Positions 23,819 to 32,380 of a stretch of DNA of 64,000 nt are shown here, in pieces (within the stretch, counting starts at the first letter, position 1; every line of letters starts with the position of its first letter). The translations under genes were made by a program, and so were the position numbers. Under the pieces are notes generated by a model that worked only from the letters and a program-made list of their open reading frames with translations, was not told where the DNA came from and did no database searches. The stretch covers positions 79,658-143,657 of the forward strand of contig JBNGIO010006139.1 in the NCBI GenBank assembly GCA_049999805.1. Direction: 5' to 3'. The stretch is from Folioceros fuciformis (lineage: Eukaryota > Anthocerotophyta > Anthocerotopsida > Anthocerotales).

Positions 23819-25667
23819 CTGCAACACACGGAATTACACAATCTGCAGCCACTGCACATTCCAGCCAGCATCAGCCGTCCGGTCCGTCGGGACAGGCCAG
23901 GCCTTCACCACAACCAGCAGCGCGTACCCGATGCCCCGTCTCCGTTCTAGGGTTTGGTGCCAGTCCCGTTGGACGACGCAGCCGGTGGCGTGTCACAGTC
24001 ACGTGAATCATTTGAAAACGTCTCGCACGTCTCGCTTCCACTTCTCCCGGTCCCTCGAGCCTCATAGTTAAACAGTGGTCGCTCTCGTGATTGTGCGCCA
24101 TTGGTTCTCGGCTGTCAAGGCAGGCCAGTTGGCACAGAGAAGGCTTCCAAAGCCGAACAGGCCCCTACATATCCCAGGCCTGTCCAAACTGGTAACAGCT
24201 CTGGGCCAGTTTCCGGCCCGGACACTCCACACGCTCCATACTCTGGCTCTGTCCGGACTCTGAAATTTCCAATTCCAGCGGGGTCGAGAGCCGTGAGAAA
24301 CCAGTGTCACGCCCCTTCCATGGCAGAAGTGGAAGCTGCGAGCTACGTGATGAACACGTGGAGTCCACTCCCAGCCGAGGTGAGACCTACACTTCAAGCT
24401 CAGTTGTTCTCTTCACTGCAAGATGCAGAGTTGCAGGAAACTGGCGGGTGGTGCGTTCCTCCATCTCTTGTACATACTCGACGAGTTGTTTCTCCAGAAA
24501 TCCATACGGGCAGCCGTCTGCTACATCTCTGCCGTCTGAGATTCTAACGATTCAACAAAACTACAAATGACAACAACAGTGCTTCCGACACCTGGTGCAT
24601 AACTGCCTGAATGTATTCACTTGACAGATCAGAGTCTCCCAACAAGAGAGAGCAGTGACTGGATCCATTCTTGAGAGGGTAAAGCTTCACAGGAAAAGAG
24701 AATCATACAGAATCCTTGTACCCTCATCCTCGTATCCTCTGGCCGCATCTGAGACAGTGGATCCACAACACTTCAGCATTGCGCAAAACACGTGGAGGCA
24801 GATGGCTGGAGGGATCGTCGTTGCGAAAGCATCGGGCAAACCAGGTGAATCAGGGCAGTAAATTCCCAGCTGCCATCCTTGAACCTGCGGATGCTCACAG
24901 TGGGTTCACTCATCGGCTGACACAGAAGAGTAACGTAAACGCCGTTAACACCGCCGATGCCTTGGTTCACTTATCCGCTGACACAGAACGGTAACGGGAT
25001 GCCGTTCAAACAGCTCGACGTGAAAGCATACCACTCGCAGGTCCAGACGAGAAAATCAATTTTCTCTCTCTTCAACACAGAACTCTCTCATATTAATCCG
25101 TATTTTTGATATGGACATAAAAGACCTCTATGACGCTTGCGTCCCGTAGCGGCGAAGGACGCGGGCCATGGTGAAAGAAGGATCTAGATTCCATTGGAGC
25201 TGGAAAAACTTGTGGGGTCGGTAAGACAAGAGACACACAGCGGACCAAGCGCTTGACATAGCCATGGTGCAACCAGCGAAATTAGCGTGGACACTGGTCT
25301 CGTCAGGATTGTTTCCTGCTGACAGAAAGAAATGTGACAGTCATACTGTCCAGTTATCTGGTGACGGATCTGCCAGGCTAGCACCGATATTTTGTCAACA
25401 GAGGACATAGCTGGGTGCATGGCTTGGATCCTCTCGGGAGGCGTGACACAACAAAGATGGGCAGGTGCAATGGTTCCATCCGTACAGGAGGCGTGGGAAA
25501 GTAGGCAGCAGCTGGGGGATGTCGTGGTCCATGTCGAATGCCATGGCCGCCAGCAATCCTTGGGGCTCCTAAGTTAGAAAGAGCCCTCTCGCTTCGCAGG
25601 AGCCATTTGGGAATTTTGTGCAGCGTTGGGTTGCAAGCCTGTTTGTGTTTCACAGACGGGAGGAGCA
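23819..25667. other. Divergent promoter region and unassigned sequence
   Basis: Lies between the FAM135 gene (-) and the MOSC gene (+). It holds one small unassigned ORF (24320-24547). At about 24900-25010 there are two similar copies of a ~45-bp segment (ggttcactcatcggctgaca and its variant). No other coding sequence recognised. Confidence 0.4.
24320..24547 (+). CDS. Small unassigned ORF (75 aa)
   Basis: ATG at 24320 followed by 75 codons, beginning MAEVEAASYVMNTWSPLPAE. I do not recognise it. A GTGAGA donor directly after these 20 codons could instead end a first exon, but I found no convincing next exon. It faces away from the FAM135 gene. It may be a short gene, the start of a decayed gene, or chance. 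Confidence 0.2.
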   Translation: MAEVEAASYVMNTWSPLPAEVRPTLQAQLFSSLQDAELQETGGWCVPPSLVHTRRVVSPEIHTGSRLLHLCRLRF

Positions 25668-27406
25668 ATGACGGATCCTTACACGGTGGTCGAGCTTGTG
25701 TTGTATCCTGTGAAGTCATGTCGTGGTATTTCGGTACCAAAAGCTTGCGTCTCGTCTCGGGGTAGGTAGTGGCTGAATGAGTCATGGTGTCTGGTTCCTG
25801 ATGTTCTTTGTCATGACCTCTGAATGGTCCCAAACTATGCAGGTTTTCTGTACGACAGGGACTGGATGGTGGTGACTGCAGACAAGGGACGCTTGATTAC
25901 ACAGCTCAGAGTTCCTAAGATGGCGCTTGTACAGACTTCTCTTCCTCTTGGTCTGTTCGGAGGACAACCCGTGCCCAGTGCTGCTGTTCTGTGTAAGCTC
26001 TCTCTCTCTGCCTAGCTCCTGTTTGTGAACTGGTTCTCCCAGAAACCTCACCGCTTTCATGGTCTGGCAGGCATGGATGCACCTGGAATGCCGACGCTCA
26101 AGGTTCCCGTCACGAGACCTGTCCCAAGCTCTGCTCTGAAGGTCGGGCAGCGAGGAGCCATTGTGGATGTCGTGGTATGGGCGTGGTCTGGCCTCGGCGT
26201 AGATGAAGGTCCGGAGGCTAGCAGGTGGTGGACTGAGTTCGTGGGCATGCCTGCTCGTCTGGTCCGAGTTCATGACGGTGAGGTCCAGTCCCTTCACTCC
26301 TTATCCAGGTTATCCTAGCTGAATGCCTCGATCGAGAACGGGGACCTTGACGAGCCATTTGATACAGATCTGATGGACCGCCAAGTGTCAAATGCTCCTG
26401 ATGGATTTGTGACCGGGTTCAGCAACACAGGACAGTTCCTGCTCCAATCTGAGGTGCACCTTTCAGCCACTTCCCATGATCATGTCATGTCACGTCTTCC
26501 CATCTTCTTAGTTCATAGAATCAGCCATGTGCAGGCCTCACTGGAAGATCTGAACCAGCGTTTGGAGCATCCGCTCCACATGAACCGCTTCAGACCCAAG
26601 TCTGCCTACTTGTGCCTCAGTCTCTGAAGATGAAGCATCTCTGCCGACTTGCATTTCCTGCATCATGCTGTCCAGAATTCCTTCAGCCTTTCCTAACTAC
26701 CAGTCCTGGGGGTCCTGCGGCAGTTTTATCATCCGAGGACCCAGGGCGTATGAAGAGGACGAGTGGCGCACCTTTGCAACTGTGCGTAATGGCCAGAAGC
26801 TCCAGTTCTCTTTCGTCAAGCGCTGTTCTCGATGCAGGGTACGTACGTATGTCAAGCGTCTTCCAATGCGAGCTTCGCTGCAGGCACCACGAGGGCAGGA
26901 ACCCACCATGCTATTTCGTGTCCCAACGTGCAGGTTCCAAACATCAACCAGGAGACTGCCGAAGGTCCTGCTGCCGAGCCTGGGCAGGTCTCTGCAAGTC
27001 TGACATGCCCACGAGCCTACAACTCCAGTCTTCGCACTTTCTTCAAAAAATTATAAAATGTACTACACCGTACTTTCATCTGACACTAACCTCGTGTCAG
27101 CTGTGTACAGACACTGACCAGTTACCGATCTGGAAAGCTGCTGGGCATGGATGCCAGGGACGCGAGGCAGGTGCGTATCCTTTTCGCTCACAGATCCACT
27201 GCCCTTGCCTCCTCTCCTACTCCTTACAACAACCTAGAACCTTCCTTCCTTACTCTGCAACTCATTGCCTTGCCTGCCAGATTTTCTTCGCGACCTACTT
27301 CGTTTGCGACCGCACCACGAGTCTGAAGACGAGCCCGCTGGATGAACTCCCTGCTGTGGCAGTCGGAGATGCGCTTGAAGTGCTCACCTGGGCACCCTCG
27401 TTGTGA
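25668..27406 (+). CDS. MOSC-domain protein, mARC-like molybdenum cofactor enzyme
   Basis: Amidoxime-reducing-component-like protein (MOSC-N plus MOSC domains), which binds molybdenum cofactor and reduces N-hydroxylated substrates. Nine exons: 25668-25761, 25843-25950, 26071-26277, 26368-26453, 26535-26599, 26724-26838, 26934-26987, 27111-27170, 27281-27406 (915 nt, 304 residues); all phases agree. Motifs: VELVLYPVKSCRGISVPKA, FLYDRDWMVVTADKGRLITQ, VWAWSGLGVDEG, WWTEFVGMPARLVRVHD, LHMNRFRPN, IIRGPRAYEEDEW, FVKRCSRCRVPNINQET, SYRSGKLLG and a terminal VGDALEVLTWAP. The cysteine pair in KRCSRCRVP includes the position expected to ligate molybdenum. No long N-terminal signal is seen, so the location is open. 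Confidence 0.92.
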
Positions 27407-27479
27407 TTCGTTTTTGGCATGGGCACACGCTGTGGGCCAGCAGAGCTTCTGTGTTGCTAGCGTAATGCCAGGAGAAGCC

Positions 27480-27880
27480 GTGTTTGAGAATGCGTTGTAG
27501 GACCCCGTGTTCGAGGATGCATTGAAAGATCCATGTTAGAGGACGCATTGAAGGATCCCTGCTAGAAGAAGCATAGAAGGGTTCGTGTTTGAGGATGGAT
27601 TGAAGGATCCGTGTTTGAGGATGGATTGAAGGATCCGTGTTTGAGGATGGATTGAAGGATCCGTGTTTGAGGATGGATTGAAGGATCCGCGTTTGAGGAT
27701 GCATTGAAGGATCTGCGTTTGAGGATGGAGTGAAGGATCCGGGTTTGAGGATGCATTGAAGGAGCCATGTTTGAGGATGGATTGAAGGATCCTTGCTTGA
27801 GGATGGATTGAAGGATCCGTGTTTGAGGATGCATTGGAGGGGCCATGTTTGAGGAGGTGTTTAAGGACCCATGTTGGAGG
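27480..27880. repeat. 26-bp minisatellite
   Basis: About 15 tandem units of 26 bp (core ggattgaaggatccgtgttt followed by gaggat), clean in the middle and degenerate at both ends. Because 26 is not a multiple of three, the minus strand reads through a 78-bp, 26-residue higher-order peptide repeat (blocks QTRILQSILKH and NPSSNTDPSIHP). Nothing shows that it is expressed. Confidence 0.9.
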
Positions 27881-28046
27881 TCACTGTATGAGGAATGCTG
27901 GTTGAACTACAAAGATGGCTCAAATGGCCTGATTCTTCCCTGTCGCCAAGCATGAGAAGTGAAGAGCGTCCTGAAGGGAGACGATTCTAAGAGTTGCAAG
28001 AGGGCTCGTGTAATGACAAAGACTGGTGGAGAAACTCCACTCCCAA

Positions 28047-28146
28047 NNNNNNNNNNNNNNNNNNNNNNNNNNNNNNNNNNNNNNNNNNNNNNNNNNNNNN
28101 NNNNNNNNNNNNNNNNNNNNNNNNNNNNNNNNNNNNNNNNNNNNNN
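28047..28146. other. Assembly gap (100 N)
   Basis: Exactly 100 N upstream of the CDC25 gene; promoter sequence may be missing. Confidence 0.95.
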
Positions 28147-28390
28147 GACAGCACTCACACCATATGGGCTGGATGAGTTCACAAGGGCCAGCGCCATGCT
28201 CCTTCGCCCGTGCACGATTTTAGTGTTTTGGTCCAACGCCGTTTCATAATTCAACTACATCGCTTGAGTTAGGCAACCAGGTTTATTATTAACTCATGGT
28301 CAGGTTAAGTTCGAGACTCCGAATGAGTGCGCGTGGGACTTGGTCGCCATGGCCTTGCCGCCATGTTGTCGGTAGGAGTGCGAGCTCGAC

Positions 28391-29444
28391 ATGGAGCCAG
28401 TGGCCGCGCCGTCCAAGAGCTCTCCAGATGCTGCGTGCATTGTGGAAGCAACGTGGGATCGAGGATCCGGTTTACCGATGCTCAAGAACATACAACCTCC
28501 AAGCATCAGCCCCGACACGGTGAGTTGAACTGCTGACCGAATTAGGGTTTGCAGGAACTGATTCTTGCTGATCATGTCCCGATGCCGTAATTGTGGTGTG
28601 TGTATGTGTATGTGTGTTGCAACAGCTCAAGGCTGTGATGGCCAGGGAGCCAGGATATGACAGACTGCAGATCAAAATACTGGACTGCAGGCATAACTTT
28701 GAATTTGAAGGCGGACACATCCTAGTCAGCCTCTTCACCATGACTGTCTGTTCTGGCATTAGGACTCTGAGTAGGGCCGCCGGAATGCCTGGATATCCGG
28801 CCTGTGGAGGTCCTGTGTGGCTGACACAGCGCATCTCTCTGCCAGGGCGCAGTCAACCTGAACGAGCCAACGTCTCTGGACGAGTTCTATGCGGACCATG
28901 AAAGTGAAGGGAAGAACATGGTGCTTCTGTTCCACTGCGAGTTTTCTTCGTCGAGAGCACCGCAGATGTAAGTCTTTCTCAGGGCAACTCCTCCATGCTC
29001 TTCTGTGTTGTTCTCTTTCCTCACAAAGTGCTAGCCCGGGCAGGTACGCACACATGCGAAACATGGATAGGCATCGACACATGGAAGTGTACCCCGAGCT
29101 GGCATTTCCCCACATGTTCCTGCTGCACGGAGGATACAACTCCTTCTATTATATGCACCCGGTGAGCAACCTGCCTTCACGTAGTGCGTGACCAGAATGC
29201 TCATCGTTAAGGGGCCTTCATTTCACTACATGGTTTCCTGCAGGAGCTGTGTGAGCCCAGGCAGTACGTGCGGATGCTGGACTCGCAGTACAGTGAACAG
29301 CTGAGGATCGCCAAGGAGAGTCTGAGAAGAAGCTGGAGCAAAGTCAGATCTCGTGAAGGCGATATCGCGAGAAGAGTCTGTGACACAGGCTGTGACAGGA
29401 TTAGCAGGGCCAAGTCTAAAGCTGTGAGGTCACTTGACGTCTGA
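28391..29444 (+). CDS. CDC25: CDC25-type dual-specificity phosphatase
   Basis: Rhodanese-fold phosphatase predicted to remove inhibitory phosphates from CDK Thr14/Tyr15 at mitotic entry. Five exons: 28391-28519, 28626-28724, 28846-28967, 29044-29161, 29244-29444 (669 nt, 222 residues), GT-AG throughout with matching phases; an in-frame stop at 28373 fixes the start. Order: PPSISPDTLK, then ILDCRHNFEFEGGHILGAVN, the catalytic loop LLFHCEFSSSRAPQM (Cys107, Arg113), then PELAFPHMFLLHGGYNSFYY and ELCEPRQYVRMLD, as in animal, fungal and algal CDC25. This is not the short plant arsenate-reductase type (HCALSQVRGP). There is almost no regulatory N-terminus; the C-terminus is basic. In context, a cyclin gene lies at 58-61 kb. 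Confidence 0.92.
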
Positions 29445-29674
29445 AGGCTGTCCAACTCCATCTTTTTTATACATTCCTATTTTCAGTCACAAAACGCGCG
29501 CAGAACCTTTTGTACAGCTTCCTCTAGCAATATCGAACTACAGTCCGTGTCGGGCCATTGCCAATTTGGCACCAAGCATGGCCGTCAGACGACAAATACT
29601 TTTGTCTACTTCTGAAACACACAATGTGCCCTGGAGAAGCTCAGTGCTTCGAGCGTCGCAAGTAGCTTTTCGCC

Positions 29675-29830
29675 CTCCAGGATGAACCTCCGTTGCCCGG
29701 ATGAGCCTCCGTTGCCGGGATGAGCCTCCGTTTGCAGGATCAACCTCCGTTGCCAGGATGAGCCTCCGTTGCCAGGATGAACCTCCGTTGCCAGCATGAG
29801 CCTCCGTTGCCAGGATAAACCACTGTTGCC
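29675..29830. repeat. ~19-bp minisatellite
   Basis: About eight units of gttgccaggatgagcctcc with point changes and one 20-bp unit, between the CDC25 and nucleoredoxin genes. Confidence 0.85.
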
Positions 29831-29955
29831 CACAACCCATAAAGCATCGTATTCCGGGCTTACAACTCTCAGATCACAGTCATGGCCATGGACATTGATC
29901 CCAACAATGCAAGACTGGGAGCAGGCATTAGCAGTATCGTATCACGCCAATCCCA

Positions 29956-31794
29956 TCAAACCTTCCTGCACACATCACCCTCACACACAAACCCTTCCTT
30001 CACATCATGTCCAGCACCTTCCTCTTCCCCAGCACCATCTGCAGGGGGCACTGCCGGAGGTTCGCTAAGCTTTGCACTGCAATGGACGTGAACGTCGTAG
30101 CTGCATTCGTCACAGCGGTAAGCCCAGCGCCGTCCTGTGGTCTCGCAAATGTCACACTCGAACTGCCCGCTAACGTATGGAACCCTCATAAGCACCAGGG
30201 GATGCGGATGGCCACCGACCGTGACCTCCTTAGCGTACTTCTGCACCTCTGCATCCTCCTCCTCGTGCAACTCCTCCTCACGCTCCTTGGAGAAGGGATA
30301 AGCTTTGGCTCCGAAAGCTTCCACCAACGCGGTGGCGTCGAGCGTGACAACAGACTTCCCATCAGGAGCAAGAATCACCAACGTCGGCGTGCCTTCCGCA
30401 TCAAATGTGGACTCAACCTCATCCGCCTTCTCCCTCTCAGCGTACGGCAGCGCCAGCCACGGCATTTCCGCGTGGTACTCACGGAAGCTTTCCTCATTCC
30501 TGTCGCGGGACACGAACACCACCTCAAACGGCTTCCCCTGCTCCTTCAGCTCGTTGTAGACCTTCACCAACTTGGGAGTGAAATCCCGGCAAGCCGGAGA
30601 CCACTGGGTCGAGAAGTACAGACCAACCGTCTTCCCGAGCAAGGAGGCAACCTTAGTCTCCTCCCCAGCTTGATTCACCAGAAAGTCCCGCTCCTCCGTC
30701 ACCAGCGCCTTCTCCAAGGTCCTCCTAGCAACCTTGATCTGCTCCAGCTCCGCAAACCTCTCCGGTGTGTACGGGAATCCCTCGGCTCCATGCCTCTTCA
30801 CCAGGCCCACGGCGTTGCTGTGCGTCGTCTTGCCGTGCTCATCCAGCAGCACCAGGCTAGGGATGCCGCAGACTTCGAAGTAATTGTCGAGACGGGACTT
30901 TGTGCGCTTATCCGAGAAGGGAACCGCCGGCCATGGCATCGTCTCGAGGTATTCCTTGAAGGCCTCTTCATTCCCATCTCCCGACACAAATACCACCTCC
31001 AGTTCCTGCTTCTCCTCCTTCAGCTTCTTGTAAACGTCCGCTAGGAATGGCGTGAATTTCCGGCACGGAGGACACCAGTGCGCAGAGAAATAGATCCCCA
31101 CCCTCTTCCCCTCTAGATCTGAAACCTTCACTTTGCTTCCGTCAGCTCGAACAAGAGAATCCCTCCCTTCTTCCGGCAAGAACAAGGACTGAATCGTCTG
31201 ATTCGCCTTCGCCGCCTCCATCTCCTCCACCAGCTCCTGCACTCGCTCGTCCGTGAAGGGGAAGGCATCGGCTCCCCATTTCTCCACGATCGGCCACGCC
31301 GGCTCGCGACTGAACCTGCCGTCGGCTCCCACGAACGAGAGGCTGAAGATCCCCAGCCGGAACAGCTCCTCAATCTTGCTGCGGACGGCGGCGCTTCCGA
31401 GCGGCACCGCCAGCCATCCGGCGGGCATCTTCTGCAGCACATCCTTGAAAGACTCCTCGTCCGGCCTCCGATCTACCTGGCTGCCTTCCCCGAACTTCTC
31501 CAGGGACTCGATCACGCCCTCATTGCGGTCCACAGTCGAGTATACGATCACCAACGGCTTGCCCTTCTCAACCAGCGACTCGTACGGATCCACGAGCAAC
31601 GAAACAGCTTCGATGAGGCGAGAAGGCAGCCAGTGCGGCCCGACCACAAATCCAACCACCTTCCCTTTGATTTCATCGTACTTGAACTCCTTTCCAGCTC
31701 CGTTCACCAGTACATCTCCATCCCCGGGAAACAGCAAACTTTGCAAATCCACCTCCGTAACGCTTGCAGCATCGTTGTCCCGCTCCACCTCCAT
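29956..31794 (-). CDS. NRX: Nucleoredoxin with three thioredoxin-like domains and a C1-like finger
   Basis: Thiol-disulfide oxidoreductase of the plant NRX1 type, cytosolic or nuclear in known members. First ATG at 31794 gives 612 residues in one exon; the frame upstream lacks ATG. Domain 1 (about residues 18-185) has HWLPSR at 54-59 where WCxxC is expected, so it looks redox-inactive. Domain 2 (about 205-350) has the intact site WCPPC at 240-244. Domain 3 (about 365-520) has WSPAC at 398-402, with only one cysteine. The C-terminus has a DC1/C1-like zinc finger: CDICETTGRRWAYRCDEC then HVHCS. The absence of introns differs from the intron-rich neighbours. Confidence 0.9.
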   Translation of the reverse strand: MEVERDNDAASVTEVDLQSLLFPGDGDVLVNGAGKEFKYDEIKGKVVGFVVGPHWLPSRLIEAVSLLVDPYESLVEKGKPLVIVYSTVDRNEGVIESLEKFGEGSQVDRRPDEESFKDVLQKMPAGWLAVPLGSAAVRSKIEELFRLGIFSLSFVGADGRFSREPAWPIVEKWGADAFPFTDERVQELVEEMEAAKANQTIQSLFLPEEGRDSLVRADGSKVKVSDLEGKRVGIYFSAHWCPPCRKFTPFLADVYKKLKEEKQELEVVFVSGDGNEEAFKEYLETMPWPAVPFSDKRTKSRLDNYFEVCGIPSLVLLDEHGKTTHSNAVGLVKRHGAEGFPYTPERFAELEQIKVARRTLEKALVTEERDFLVNQAGEETKVASLLGKTVGLYFSTQWSPACRDFTPKLVKVYNELKEQGKPFEVVFVSRDRNEESFREYHAEMPWLALPYAEREKADEVESTFDAEGTPTLVILAPDGKSVVTLDATALVEAFGAKAYPFSKEREEELHEEEDAEVQKYAKEVTVGGHPHPLVLMRVPYVSGQFECDICETTGRRWAYRCDECSYDVHVHCSAKLSEPPAVPPADGAGEEEGAGHDVKEGFVCEGDVCRKV

Positions 31795-32257
31795 CTCCAC
31801 CAAACCCCAGCAATTCACACGGATGCAACCCAAATTCGGCTCTGTAGGCCAACGTAGAGTGGCGCACACCGAAGCGATGACTCGTCTAAGAAAGATAAGG
31901 ACAGACGGTAATAATAAGGTTCCCGGTTCCCTTCTATGCAGCCACTAGGAAGGTGCAGTGCTCTGTTGACTTTCGCAATGCCAAGGTCAAGTCAAGACAT
32001 CCGAAGTGCACTGTTGCACTGTGTTTCGTGTGAAGACATCTGTTGAGCTCTGTTGCACTGCGTGAAATCATCTGCAGTGCTTTGCTGCTGTGCCTTCAAG
32101 ACTGACTTCTTTCTCTTTGAGACAGAGGAAGAGGGGTCAGGCTCTCTCCACACATAGCTCCTAAACGCGTCAATTGTCCGGGAAGAGGAAATTTACCCTT
32201 CACCACTCTGTTGAAGAGAGTGTCACAAAATCGTTCCACATACATATATACACAAGA

Positions 32258-32328
32258 GCCTCCACTGAGGATCGAACTCAAGACCTTCAGTTTACAAGAC
32301 TGACGCTCTACCACTGAGCTATAAAGGC
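32258..32328 (-). tRNA. trnT-UGU: tRNA-Thr (UGU)
   Basis: 71 nt, no intron, CCA not encoded. On the minus strand: acceptor GCCUUUA pairs with UGGAGGC (two G-U pairs), D arm AGCUC-AGUGGUA-GAGC, anticodon stem UCAGU/ACUGA with loop CUUGUAA giving anticodon UGU, and T arm UUGAG-UUCGAUC-CUCAG. Internal promoter boxes A (TAGCTCAGTGG) and B (GTTCGATCC) are present. It lies 52 bp downstream of the PPR stop codon on the same strand. Confidence 0.95.
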
Positions 32329-32380
32329 TTTGACACAGAAAATTGTTTCGTAAATATTCCATCTCTGCATCCGAGGAGAA

